A DNA stretch of 19,286 bases from Burkholderiales bacterium (GTDB lineage: Bacteria > Pseudomonadota > Gammaproteobacteria > Burkholderiales > CAIKXV01): contig JAIENF010000547.1 in assembly GCA_019751575.1 (NCBI GenBank), positions 1 through 19,286 on the forward strand, read 5' to 3'. Numbering within the stretch: position 1 is the stretch's first letter; every line of letters starts with the position of its first letter. A program made the position numbers and the translations under genes. Shown piece by piece: positions 7,287-15,546 of this stretch. The notes under the pieces were generated by a model. The model was given only the letters and a program-made list of their open reading frames with translations. It searched no databases and had not been told where the DNA came from.

Positions 7287-8168
7287 TCAGCGGTACTTCG
7301 CCAGCAGCCCGCGCAGGAACTTCGCTGCCGCCGCGCCCTTCAGCGCACGGCTCCACATCTCCTCGGCCGCTTTCTGGTGCAGGGCCAGTGCCTCGGGAGC
7401 CGAGGTGATCATCGCCACCCCGATGCGCACGTTCGGCTGCTCGCCGAGGCGGAACGGCGACAGCACCAGCACCTGCCGGTCGGGCTGGCGCAGGATCTGG
7501 AAACTCGCATGCGGCAGCGTGTCGGGCACGATGCCGATCTGGATGCCGATCGGCTGCTCCTCGGTGAGCTTCGCGAACCGGGTCACCTCGCGCACCGCCT
7601 GCGCGCGACGTTCGGCGCGCACCGCCTCGTCGAGGTCCAGGCGCCCGACAAGGCCATTGTGCAGGAAGCGCTCGATCTCGCTCGCCGAGATCAGGTTCAC
7701 GACCGCCGGCTGCCGACGCTGGTACTGGGCCTTGCGCGCGTGGAGGATCGCCATGATCTCGCCGACCTCGGCGATCGCACGATCGCGCGCCGGGAGGTCG
7801 GCGGGGATGCTTTCGGTCAGCACCTGCGCGAGCGTCGCATCGAAGGCTTCGGACGCGAGCAGGTACGAGATCGGTCCGGCGAGCACGATGATCTGCTCGG
7901 CCGTCTCCTCGTTCTGGCGCAGGCGTTCGAAATAGGCGACCGCCGAGGCGATGTACTCGACCCCGACGCCGAGCAGCGTCGGCACCGAAACCCCGAGCAG
8001 TTCCGACAGCCGGCCGAGCGTCTCGATCTTGGCGAGTTCGCCCTTCTCGAAGCGGTAGAGTGCCGCGCGCGAGATGTCGAGCCGGCGCGCGATCTCGTCG
8101 GCGGACAATCCCGACCCGAGGCGGAACGCGCGGAGCCGGTTTCCGATATCGTCGAACCGAATGGCCAT
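7287..8168 (-). CDS. XRE-family helix-turn-helix transcriptional regulator with large C-terminal domain
   Basis: DNA-binding regulator of 293 aa. An N-terminal XRE/Cro-like HTH spans about residues 7-66 (IGNRLRAFRLGSGLSADEIA, then ISRAALYRFEKGELAKIETL). A roughly 220-residue C-terminal region that I cannot assign to a named domain probably senses a ligand or mediates oligomerisation. The start MAIRFDD puts the HTH at the N-terminus as expected. No clear ribosome site precedes it, and longer in-frame starts upstream add non-conserved sequence. It lies 145 bp upstream of the pyrK-like gene on the same strand and 152 bp from a divergent Bug gene. Regulation of either or both, including autoregulation, is an inference from position. 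Confidence 0.85.
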   Translation of the reverse strand: MAIRFDDIGNRLRAFRLGSGLSADEIARRLDISRAALYRFEKGELAKIETLGRLSELLGVSVPTLLGVGVEYIASAVAYFERLRQNEETAEQIIVLAGPISYLLASEAFDATLAQVLTESIPADLPARDRAIAEVGEIMAILHARKAQYQRRQPAVVNLISASEIERFLHNGLVGRLDLDEAVRAERRAQAVREVTRFAKLTEEQPIGIQIGIVPDTLPHASFQILRQPDRQVLVLSPFRLGEQPNVRIGVAMITSAPEALALHQKAAEEMWSRALKGAAAAKFLRGLLAKYR

Positions 8169-8320
8169 GGGATGGGTCGCGTTGCAGACCGGGGCGATGG
8201 TACTCGATCGGGAAGCGACGAAAGGCCACCACTGCCCGTTCCACGTTGCGGTACTGTTATTGCTTGTGCGGACCCGCCGCCACTCGGCCGACCCTGCTGC
8301 CGCCCTTCCAAGGACCTCGC

Positions 8321-9310
8321 ATGAAGACTGCCGCCCTGCTCGCCACCGTCGCCACGCTGGCCCCCCTTGCCCTGGCTGCCATGCCCGCGCTGGCACAGGC
8401 GCCGTCGGACGGCGCATTCCCGTCGCGGGCGCTGCGCTTCCTGGTGCCGTTCGCACCCGGTGGCGGCAACGACTTCATCGCACGCACCCTCGCGCAGCGG
8501 CTGTCCGAGGGACTGGGCCAGCCGGTGCTGGTCGACAACCGGGCCGGTGGCGGCGGACTCATCGCGACGGAACTCGCGGCCCGCGCGCAGCCCGACGGCT
8601 ACACGCTGCTGCTCGGCTTCATCGGCCCGTTCTCGATCTCGCCCGCGATGCAGAAGGTCAACTACGATCCGGTGCGCGACTTCATCAGCCTCGATTTCTT
8701 CGCGTCGTCCTACCACCTGCTGATCGCCCATCCGTCGGTGCCGGTGAAGACGGTGAAGGACCTTGTCGCCCATGCGAAGGCGAACCCGGGCCGGCTCAAC
8801 TATGCATCGAGCGGATCGGGCGCCAACCTGCACCTGTCGGGCGAACTGTTCAAGATGGTCACCGGCACCGACATCGTGCACATTCCATACAAGGGTGCAG
8901 GCCCCGCTGCCGCCGCAGTGCTCGCCGGGGAGGCGCAACTGCTGTTCTCGTCGATCACCGCCGCGCTGCCGCTGGCGCGCGCCGGGCGCGTGACCGCGCT
9001 GGCCGTCACCAGCCCGAAGCGCTCGCCGCTGGCGCCGGATGTCCCCACGCTCAACGAGCAGGGCATCTTCAATGTCGAGGTGCCGTCCTGGTACACGCTG
9101 ATGGCACCGGCAAAGACCTCGCGCGCCGCGGCCGAGCGCCTGCGCGCGGAAGTGCGCCGCGTGGTGGCGATCCCCGAGTTCCGCGACACGCTGGCGAAGC
9201 AGGCGATCGACGTCCAGGTGATGCCGCAATCGGAGTTCACCACGTTCCTGAAGGCCGACATGGCCAAGTACGCGACGGTGGTGAAGAAGGCGAAGATCAC
9301 CGCCGAGTAG
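8321..9310 (+). CDS. Bug/TctC-family periplasmic solute-binding receptor
   Basis: Secreted receptor (329 aa) of the Bug family of tripartite tricarboxylate-type carriers, which bind small carboxylates and related ligands in the periplasm. The signal peptide spans about 1-26 and ends in AMPALAQ. Family signatures include LRFLVPFAPGGGNDFIAR, VLVDNRAGGGG, ARAQPDGYTLLLG, LNYASSGSGANLHL and IPYKGAGPAAAAVLAG. Length is normal. AGGA lies 6 nt before the chosen ATG. It is divergent from the XRE regulator and converges on a second Bug gene. No TctA/TctB membrane components are nearby, as is common for orphan Bug proteins. The ligand is unknown. Confidence 0.94.
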   Translation: MKTAALLATVATLAPLALAAMPALAQAPSDGAFPSRALRFLVPFAPGGGNDFIARTLAQRLSEGLGQPVLVDNRAGGGGLIATELAARAQPDGYTLLLGFIGPFSISPAMQKVNYDPVRDFISLDFFASSYHLLIAHPSVPVKTVKDLVAHAKANPGRLNYASSGSGANLHLSGELFKMVTGTDIVHIPYKGAGPAAAAVLAGEAQLLFSSITAALPLARAGRVTALAVTSPKRSPLAPDVPTLNEQGIFNVEVPSWYTLMAPAKTSRAAAERLRAEVRRVVAIPEFRDTLAKQAIDVQVMPQSEFTTFLKADMAKYATVVKKAKITAE

Positions 9311-9325
9311 CGTCATCGGCGGCAG

Positions 9326-9347
9326 CGCGGCTCCGGCCTGCGCCGCG
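9326..9347. terminator. Putative bidirectional hairpin between two convergent Bug genes
   Basis: A CGCGGC/GCCGCG inverted repeat with a 10-nt loop fills the 37-bp gap between the stop codons of the convergent Bug genes. Position suggests a shared terminator, but there is no T-tract on either side, so support is weak. Confidence 0.3.
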
Positions 9348-10352
9348 TCAGTCGATGCGGATGTTCGCGTCCTTCACGATCTTCGCCCACTTCGCCGACT
9401 CGCTCCGGATCAGCTCGGCGAACTGCTGCGGCGTGGACAGGCGGACCTGGAAGCCCTGCGCGTCGAGCTTCTCACGCACGTCGGCCGCGCCCAGCACCTT
9501 GTGGATCTCGGCGTTCAGGCGCATCACGATCTCCTGCGGCGTCTTCGCCGGCGCCAGCACGCCTTGCCAGTCTTCCGACGCGAACCCCGGCAGGCCCGAT
9601 TCGGCGACGGTCGGCAGTTCGGGCGCGGTCGACACCCGCTGGCCCGGCGCCACCGCGAGCGCGCGCAGCTTGCCGGCGCGCACATGGGGCATCGCCGACG
9701 GCATGCTCGCGAACGAGAAGCCGACATGGCCGCCGATCAGGTCGGCCACCGCCGCACCGCCGCCCTTGTACGGCACGTGCACCACGTCCACGCCGGCCAT
9801 CGACTTGAACAGCTCGCCGGTCAGATGGGTCGCGTTGCCGATGCCGCTGGAGGCGAAGGTGAGTTGCCCCGGCCGCTTCCTGGCCAGCGCGATCAGTTCC
9901 ACCAGGGACTTCACCGGCATCGAAGGATGCACCACCAGCACATGCGAGGACGCGCCGGTCAGCGTCACCGGGGCGAAGTCGCGCTGGCTGTCGTAGGGCA
10001 CCTTGCGGAACAGGCTCTGGTTCACCGCGAACGGGCCAAGGGTGCCGATGGTGAGCGTGTAACCGTCGGGCGCGGCCTTCGCCACCAGTTCATTGCCGAG
10101 CATCGCACCGGCACCGGGCCGGTTCTCGACGATCACCGGCTGGGCCAGCGATTCCGTCAGGCGCTGGCCGAGGATCCGGGCGACCAGGTCGGCGCTGCCA
10201 CCCGGCCCGAAGGGCACCACGATGCGCACCGTCCGCGAGGGCCAGGCACCGGCCGTGGCCTGCTGCGCATGTGCCGGCGACGCGACGCCGGCCGCGAAGA
10301 AGGCCGGGACCGAAAACAGCAGGGACGATATCGACAGCACGGACGCACGCAC
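9348..10352 (-). CDS. Bug/TctC-family periplasmic solute-binding receptor
   Basis: A second Bug receptor (334 aa). The signal peptide runs to about residue 29 (SPAHA before QQATAG). Typical motifs are VRIVVPFGPGGSADLVAR, VIVENRPGAGAM, AKAAPDGYTLTIG, LTFASSGIGNATHLTGELF and VPYKGGGAAVADLIGG. The start is a GTG at 10352, with GGGAGGG about 9 nt upstream; no ATG fits the signal peptide better. It begins 60 bp after the stop of the upstream minus-strand ubiD-family gene, so the two are probably co-transcribed. That linkage suggests the receptor delivers the acid the decarboxylase acts on. It is paralogous to the convergent Bug gene but clearly divergent in sequence. Confidence 0.94.
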   Translation of the reverse strand: MRASVLSISSLLFSVPAFFAAGVASPAHAQQATAGAWPSRTVRIVVPFGPGGSADLVARILGQRLTESLAQPVIVENRPGAGAMLGNELVAKAAPDGYTLTIGTLGPFAVNQSLFRKVPYDSQRDFAPVTLTGASSHVLVVHPSMPVKSLVELIALARKRPGQLTFASSGIGNATHLTGELFKSMAGVDVVHVPYKGGGAAVADLIGGHVGFSFASMPSAMPHVRAGKLRALAVAPGQRVSTAPELPTVAESGLPGFASEDWQGVLAPAKTPQEIVMRLNAEIHKVLGAADVREKLDAQGFQVRLSTPQQFAELIRSESAKWAKIVKDANIRID

Positions 10353-10412
10353 GATTCAGCACCCTCCCGATCACTGCAGACAGTCAGGACACGGATGACA
10401 CCAGGCCAGCGT

Positions 10413-11879
10413 TCAGAAACCCGGGAACTGCAGGTTGGTCCACTTCGCCTTGATCTTCGCGCGCAACTCGGCGCTGACGTCGACCACCGTCGGGAAGGTC
10501 TTCTTCAGCTTCATGTCGTACGGGATGCAGGCGTCGACCAGGATCCGGTTGTTGAAGTTGCCCGGCAGCCACAGCGGGTCGCGCTTGGACGACCACGCCT
10601 TCTGGATCAGGTCGATGTCGGTGACCGGATCGAAGCGGGTGCTCATCGCCCAGAGCACCTGGTCGAGGTCGCCGGCGTCGATGTCCTCGTCGACCACCAC
10701 CGTCCACTTGCCGGCATAGGCACCGCCCTGGCAGTTCGAAGCGATGTGCAGCGCATTGCGCGAATGGCCGGGATAGCGCTGGATGATCTGCACCACCGTG
10801 AACCGCGTGGCCGGGCCGGCCTCGTGGTTCCACACGCCCAGCACGTCGGGGATGCCGCAGGCCTCGAGCGCGCGCCACACTTCCGCCGCGCCGGCGATGC
10901 CCTTGAGCAGGCCGGTCTCGTCCACCGGCTTGTGCTGCGGCGCGCAGCAGAGGATCGGGTTGTTCCGGTGCAGGATGGTTTTCACGTTCACGTACGGACG
11001 CGGCACCGAATCGTCGGAGTAGTACCCCATCCACTCGCCGAACGGACCTTCCGGGAGCGCCTGCCCGGGCACCATCTCGCCTTCGATCGCGATCTCGCAG
11101 TCGGCCGGGATCGGGAAGCCCGTGTACGGCCCGCGCACGCATTCGACCGGCTCGCCGCGCAGGCCGCCCATGAAGTCGATCTCGCTGATGCCGTCGGGCA
11201 GCGGGCTCGCCGACAGCATGAACAGCAGCGGATCCTGGCCGCAGAGGATGACGACCTTCATCGATTCGCCGCGCTCGAAGTACTTGTCGCGGTGGATGCG
11301 GCCGTGCTTGCCCTCGGTGATCTGGCAGCCGATCGTCTTGCCGTCGTAGACCTGGCTGCGGTAGGCACCGACGTTGTACCAGCCCTCGTCCGGATCGAGC
11401 GTGATCACGCCGTCGGCGGTGCCGATGAAGCGCGCCTTGTCCGCCTCGTGGTGGCGCGGCACCGGGAACATCAGCACGTCGCAGTCGTCGCCGGTGATCA
11501 CGTTCTCGAGGATCGGGCCGGTCTCGACGATCTTCGGCGGCAGCGGCTTCAGCGTGCGGATGCGCTCATGGTAGGCCTTGACGATGTCGACCTTGCGCGC
11601 ATGCTCGAGCGGCAGGCCGAGGGTCAGCGCAACCCGCTTGATCGACGAGAACTGTCCGTACAGCGTGCGGAAGCCCGCCGGATAACCCGGGATGTTGTCG
11701 AACAGGATGGCCGGTGCCTGGCCGCGGCTCTTCTCGGTCATCATGTGGGTGATCGCACCCATCTCGGTATCCCAGTGCGCACCGTCGATCTTCAGCAGTT
11801 CGCCGAAGCCTTCGCTGTGCTCGAGCCATTCGCGCAACCCGCGGTAGCTGACGGTTTCATCGAGGTTTGACTTGGTCAT
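10413..11879 (-). CDS. UbiD-family prenyl-FMN-dependent (de)carboxylase
   Basis: A 488-aa UbiD-family protein. Members use prenylated FMN, made by UbiX, for reversible decarboxylation of aromatic or alpha,beta-unsaturated acids. Key elements are conserved: YNVGAYRSQV with Arg174, EGKHGRIHRDKYF with His192, and PEGPFGEWMGYY with Glu277 and Glu282. These match the Arg-Glu-Glu active-site network of fungal Fdc1. Length is typical. The ATG at 11879 follows CCGGAG by about 8 nt. A Bug receptor gene follows on the same strand and another ubiD-family gene diverges upstream. It is not obviously UbiD of ubiquinone synthesis; catabolism of an imported acid is the likelier role. No ubiX is in the window. 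Confidence 0.92.
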   Translation of the reverse strand: MTKSNLDETVSYRGLREWLEHSEGFGELLKIDGAHWDTEMGAITHMMTEKSRGQAPAILFDNIPGYPAGFRTLYGQFSSIKRVALTLGLPLEHARKVDIVKAYHERIRTLKPLPPKIVETGPILENVITGDDCDVLMFPVPRHHEADKARFIGTADGVITLDPDEGWYNVGAYRSQVYDGKTIGCQITEGKHGRIHRDKYFERGESMKVVILCGQDPLLFMLSASPLPDGISEIDFMGGLRGEPVECVRGPYTGFPIPADCEIAIEGEMVPGQALPEGPFGEWMGYYSDDSVPRPYVNVKTILHRNNPILCCAPQHKPVDETGLLKGIAGAAEVWRALEACGIPDVLGVWNHEAGPATRFTVVQIIQRYPGHSRNALHIASNCQGGAYAGKWTVVVDEDIDAGDLDQVLWAMSTRFDPVTDIDLIQKAWSSKRDPLWLPGNFNNRILVDACIPYDMKLKKTFPTVVDVSAELRAKIKAKWTNLQFPGF

Positions 11880-12067
11880 CGCGCGCTCCGGAGTGTGCTG
11901 GGACGGGTGTCGAACTAGTGTCTAAATTCTGATACCGTTCTCACAAAAGTAACAGAAGGGGCAGGGCGCCGCAATGTGCCGGACGGCATTGGCGGGGGCT
12001 ATGCTCAGCCTGTTGCCGATGCCTGACCCGGCCGATGCCGGCACTGTACCGACCAGGAGAGATGTCG
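11880..12067. promoter_or_regulatory. Divergent intergenic region between two ubiD-family genes
   Basis: This 188-bp region must hold the promoters for both divergent genes. Its middle (about 11915-11955) is clearly AT-richer than the flanks. For the minus gene a weak pair is TTGTGA (11946-11941) and TAGACA (11924-11919), 16 nt apart. An imperfect 14-bp dyad, TGATACCGTTCTCA (11930-11943), lies within that spacer and could be an operator. Both are weak consensus calls. Confidence 0.35.
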
Positions 12068-13501
12068 ATGGAAAACCAGGACCTCCGGAGCTGGCTCGCG
12101 CGGATGGAAGCCGCGGGCGAGTTGCAGCACGTGAGCGGCGCCGAGCGGATGGAAGAGATCGGCGGCATCGTCGACATCTACCAGCGAAAGATGGGCCGGC
12201 AGGCCCTGCTGTTCGACGACGTGCCCGGCTACCCGCGCGGCTACCGGGTGCTGGCCAACGTGCTGACCTCGGTGCGCCGCATCGCGATGACGCTCGGCCT
12301 GCCCGACGACTCGACCGAGATGGACCTGGTGCGCTACTGGCGCAACTACATCGGCGGCGCGGACACGCACAAGCCCGAGGTGGTGAAGACCGGCAAGCTG
12401 CTCGAGAACGTGCTCTACGGCAAGGACATCGACCTGCTGAAGATCCCGACGCCCAAGTGGCACGAAGACGACGGCGGCCCGTACATCGGCACCGGCTGCA
12501 TGGTGATCATGAAGGACCCGGACTCGGGCTGGATCAACTACGGCGCGTATCGTGGCCAGGTGTTCGACAAGGCCATCGCGACCGTGATGTGCTCGAAGGG
12601 CAAGCACGGCGACCTGCTGATGCAGAAGTACTTCCAGCGCGGCGAGCGCTGCCCGATCGCGGTGGTGGTCGGCGTGCACCCGGCGCTGTTCATGGTCGCC
12701 GGCCTGGAGATCCCGTACGGCAAGAACGAGTACGAGGCAGCCGGTGCGCTGATCGGCGAACCGGTGCAGGTGATCGAAGGCCCGATCACCGGGCTGCCGA
12801 TCCCGGCGCATGCCGAGATCGCCTACGAAGGCTTCGTGTCGCCGGGGGACAAAATCGATGAAGGTCCGCTCGGCGAGTGGACCGGCTACTACTGCAGCGG
12901 CAAGTCGCCGCAGCCGGTGATCCGGGTCGAGTCGATGCTTCATCGCAACGACCCGGTGCTGCTCGGCGTCGTTCCCGCAGTGCCGCCGAACGACGACAGC
13001 TACTACCGTGGCCACTTCCGCGCGGGCGCGGTCTGGCGCCAGCTCGAGGGCGCCGGCATCCCGGGCGTCACCGGCGTCTGGTCGCACGAGGCCGGCGGCG
13101 GCCGCTACTGGCTCACGGTGTCGGTGAAGCAGATGTATCCCGGCCATTCGAAGCAGGTCGGGCTGGTGGCGGGCCAGGTGCATGCCGCCGCCTACTGCAA
13201 CCGCTACGTGGTCGTGGTCGACGACGACATCAACCCGGCCAACATGGATGAAGTGGTGTGGGCGATGTGCACCCGGGTCGACCCGCGCGAGGACGTCGAG
13301 ATCCTCAAGGGCTGCTGGAGCACGCGGCTGGATCCGATGTCCTATCCGGAAGACCAGCCGGTCCTCAACTCGCGCATGGTGATCGACGCCTGCCGGCCGT
13401 GGATCAAGCGCGACACCTTCCCGGCGGTTGCACGCTCGAGCCCGGGGCTCGATGCGCGCATCCGCGAGAAGTTCGGGAACGTGCTGCCGAAGGGCTTCTG
13501 A
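12068..13501 (+). CDS. UbiD-family prenyl-FMN-dependent (de)carboxylase (second, divergent paralogue)
   Basis: A 477-aa UbiD-family protein, divergent in both orientation and sequence from its neighbour. It has INYGAYRGQVFD with Arg162, SKGKHGDLLMQKYFQRGE with His180, and DEGPLGEWTGYY with Glu265 and Glu270, so the prenyl-FMN active site looks intact. The start at 12068 (MENQDLRSW) was chosen because AGGAG at 12055-12059 is 8 nt away; ATG at 12062 is only 2 nt away and ATG at 12035 lies upstream of the ribosome site. A strong palindrome follows directly after the stop. Having two paralogues back to back suggests either two related substrates or a heteromeric enzyme; the sequence cannot separate these. 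Confidence 0.92.
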   Translation: MENQDLRSWLARMEAAGELQHVSGAERMEEIGGIVDIYQRKMGRQALLFDDVPGYPRGYRVLANVLTSVRRIAMTLGLPDDSTEMDLVRYWRNYIGGADTHKPEVVKTGKLLENVLYGKDIDLLKIPTPKWHEDDGGPYIGTGCMVIMKDPDSGWINYGAYRGQVFDKAIATVMCSKGKHGDLLMQKYFQRGERCPIAVVVGVHPALFMVAGLEIPYGKNEYEAAGALIGEPVQVIEGPITGLPIPAHAEIAYEGFVSPGDKIDEGPLGEWTGYYCSGKSPQPVIRVESMLHRNDPVLLGVVPAVPPNDDSYYRGHFRAGAVWRQLEGAGIPGVTGVWSHEAGGGRYWLTVSVKQMYPGHSKQVGLVAGQVHAAAYCNRYVVVVDDDINPANMDEVVWAMCTRVDPREDVEILKGCWSTRLDPMSYPEDQPVLNSRMVIDACRPWIKRDTFPAVARSSPGLDARIREKFGNVLPKGF

Positions 13502-13520
13502 GCCGGGGTCCGACCCCGGC
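13502..13520. repeat. Perfect GC-rich palindrome after the ubiD-family gene (terminator or REP-like unit)
   Basis: GCCGGGGTC and GACCCCGGC flank a single C, beginning at the base after the stop codon. It can fold into an 8-bp stem with a 3-nt loop. With no T-tract it is a weak intrinsic terminator. The GGGGTCnGACCCC core resembles REP-type intergenic palindromes of Proteobacteria, from general knowledge and not verified here. Confidence 0.5.
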
Positions 13521-13780
13521 GTCGAACAGGTAGCGCATCAATGCGTTGCTCGCGATCGTGGCCGGGCGCGAAGACTCGGCCACCGAATTGATCTCGCGCC
13601 TGCACCAGCCGATGATCTGCACGCATGCCACTGGCGCGCAATAAGCGCGCACGCACGGGCGGGCGTGCGGGATGGCGTACCTGCCGTGCATCGGCGGGCT
13701 GCCGGCCCCACGGGCGTGCGAACATCCAGCGTCCGCGCACCTGCGCGGAGCGCACCCGCAGAAGACGGAGCAACGATCAC
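13521..13780. other. Gene-free stretch before the lytic transglycosylase gene
   Basis: This 260-bp stretch holds no convincing gene. It contains a short inverted repeat, CGCAT-CA-ATGCG, at about 13534-13545. A minus-strand reading over about 13520-13625 has coding-like third positions but no recognisable homology or start, so it may be a decayed gene end. Only the ribosome site of the next gene (GGAG at 13767-13770) can be assigned. Confidence 0.4.
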
Positions 13781-15046
13781 ATGCATTCAACGGCTTCCCC
13801 TGTCGTTTCCCCTGTCGCGCCGGCCCCGGTGCGGTCCGCCCTGCGGGCCCTGGTCGGCGCGGTGTTCCTGCTGTCGGCCCCTGTACCGGCCATCGCGAGC
13901 GAATGGGCTTCCTGCGTGAAGGAACTGCGGACCCTCGCCATCGGCAAGGGCGTCGGCGCCCAGGTCTTCGATTCGGCGCTGGCGGGCGTCGAACCCGACG
14001 CGGACATCCTGAAGGCGTTCGACAACCAGCCCGAGTTCACGATCCCGATCTGGGACTACCTCGCGGGGCTGGTCGACGACGAGCGCGTGGCCGACGGCCG
14101 AGCGCTCATGGAGAAGTGGGCGGCGATACTCGCGCAGGCGGAAGAGAAGTTCGGCGTCGACCGCTTCGTCATCGCGGCGGTCTGGGGCGTCGAGTCCGAC
14201 TACGGCCGCATCATGGGCAAGCGGCAACTGGTGCGTTCGTTGACGACGCTGTCGTGCTCCGGGCGGCGCCAGGCGTTCTTCCGCGGCGAACTGCTGGCGA
14301 CGCTGCGCATCGTGCAGAGCGGCGACATCCCGGTCGATGCGCTGGTCGGCTCCTGGGCCGGTGCGTTCGGACAGACCCAGTTCATCCCGTCGACCTACCT
14401 GCGGCTCGCGATCGACTTCGACGGCGACGGGCGCCGCGACATCATCAATTCGGTGCCGGACGCGCTGGGCTCCACCGCCAATTACCTGAAGCGTGCCGGC
14501 TGGGTCACCGGCCAGCCATGGGGATACGAGGTTCGGCTGCCGGCGAACTACGCCGGTCCCACCGGCCGCCGCACGAAACAGTCGCTCGCGCAGTGGAGCG
14601 AACTCGGCATCCGGATGGCCGACGGCGGCGCACTCACCGGCACCGGTCCCGCCGGGCTGCTGCTGCCCTCCGGCGCCAAGGGCCCGGCCTTCCTCGTGTT
14701 CCGCAACTTCGACGCGATCTTCGCCTACAACGCAGCCGAGTCGTATGCACTGGCGATCGCCCACCTGGCCGACCGGCTGCGCGGTGCAGGGGCGTTCCGC
14801 ACGCCCTGGCCGACCGACGATCCCGGCATCGGCCGCGCGGAGCGGCGCGAGGTGCAGCAGCGCCTGCTCGACCGCGGCTTCGATGTCGGTGCGCCGGACG
14901 GCATCGTCGGCGCCCGGACGCGCGCCGCGCTGCGGGCGTTCCAGGCCTCCGCAGGGCTGGCGCAGGACGGACGCGCCGGCCTGCGGGTGCTGCAGGCACT
15001 CCGGGCGTCGACATCGACGCCGGCGGTGGCTCCGGTGCAGAAATGA
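13781..15046 (+). CDS. Lytic murein transglycosylase, MltB (SLT_2) family, with C-terminal peptidoglycan-binding domain
   Basis: Secreted cell-wall enzyme (421 aa) that cleaves glycan strands to 1,6-anhydro-muropeptides. The signal peptide is about 1-40 (LVGAVFLLSAPVPAIAS) with no lipobox Cys, so it appears to be soluble periplasmic rather than a lipoprotein. The catalytic domain spans about 41-335, with Glu138 in VWGVESDYG. The GAFGQTQFIPSTYL motif follows (194-207), then an EF-hand-like loop DFDGDGRRD (212-220), as in the calcium site of E. coli Slt35. A PG_binding_1 domain occupies about 353-408 (VQQRLLDRGF, PDGIVGARTRAALRAFQ). GGAG lies 10 nt before the ATG; a longer upstream in-frame reading would place the signal peptide internally. 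Confidence 0.93.
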   Translation: MHSTASPVVSPVAPAPVRSALRALVGAVFLLSAPVPAIASEWASCVKELRTLAIGKGVGAQVFDSALAGVEPDADILKAFDNQPEFTIPIWDYLAGLVDDERVADGRALMEKWAAILAQAEEKFGVDRFVIAAVWGVESDYGRIMGKRQLVRSLTTLSCSGRRQAFFRGELLATLRIVQSGDIPVDALVGSWAGAFGQTQFIPSTYLRLAIDFDGDGRRDIINSVPDALGSTANYLKRAGWVTGQPWGYEVRLPANYAGPTGRRTKQSLAQWSELGIRMADGGALTGTGPAGLLLPSGAKGPAFLVFRNFDAIFAYNAAESYALAIAHLADRLRGAGAFRTPWPTDDPGIGRAERREVQQRLLDRGFDVGAPDGIVGARTRAALRAFQASAGLAQDGRAGLRVLQALRASTSTPAVAPVQK

Positions 15047-15087
15047 GCGTAGCTTGAGCCGATGACAGCCTCGATGAAGGCTACCTG

Positions 15088-15537
15088 ATGGTCACCGATG
15101 GAATCTCGCACGCGATCCAGCTCGCGGTCGCGCCGGTTTTCATGCTGACCGCCATCGCCGGGCTGATCGGAGCGCTCGCCACCCGGCTCGGCCGGATCAT
15201 CGATCGTGCGCGCGGGCTGGAAGAGCGCATCCATGAAGGCCGGCTGGTCGACCAGCCGGCCGTCGAGGCCACCTACCTGGAACTGCGACGGCTCAAGGTG
15301 CGCGGCAGGGTGGTCAACGCCTCGGTCGGCCTCCTGGCGCTGGCCGCGATGATGATCGGCGCGACGGTCCTTTCGCTGTTCCTCGGCGAGACGACGACAT
15401 CCAGGGTCAGCCCGCTCGTGTCGTTGACCTTCCTGGCGGGCGTCGGCTGCTTCGTGCTCGCGCTGGTCGGCTTCCTGCTCGAGACCCTGCTGGCCGGATA
15501 CACGCTGCGGTTCCGCGACCAGCCGCCGCCGCAATGA
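15088..15537 (+). CDS. DUF2721-type small integral membrane protein
   Basis: A 149-aa membrane protein of unknown function matching the DUF2721 pattern. The N-terminal AIQLAVAPVFMLTAIAGL leads into ATRLGRIIDRARGLEER, a hallmark of the family. Three hydrophobic segments lie at about 8-30, 76-100 and 108-135. A charged helical loop (about 33-75, rich in Arg and Glu) separates the first two. GAAGG is 7 nt before the ATG. It starts 41 bp after the transglycosylase stop and may be co-transcribed with it. It converges on the ABC binding-protein gene with only 9 bp between stops. No function is established. Confidence 0.85.
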   Translation: MVTDGISHAIQLAVAPVFMLTAIAGLIGALATRLGRIIDRARGLEERIHEGRLVDQPAVEATYLELRRLKVRGRVVNASVGLLALAAMMIGATVLSLFLGETTTSRVSPLVSLTFLAGVGCFVLALVGFLLETLLAGYTLRFRDQPPPQ

Positions 15538-15546
15538 CCGACGGCG

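Noticed and set aside
7817..9316. 499-codon open frame on the minus strand
   Set aside because: It runs antisense to the Bug gene and then out of frame through the XRE gene; the composition is typical of GC-rich shadow frames.
9501..11870. 789-codon open frame on the plus strand
   Set aside because: Antisense shadow across both a Bug gene and a ubiD gene. It would span two well-supported genes and has no recognisable domain.
12005..13183. 392-codon open frame on the minus strand
   Set aside because: Antisense shadow of the second ubiD-family gene.
13625..13780. Longer start for the lytic transglycosylase
   Set aside because: It would bury the signal peptide behind about 50 Arg-rich residues; ATG at 13781 has its own GGAG.
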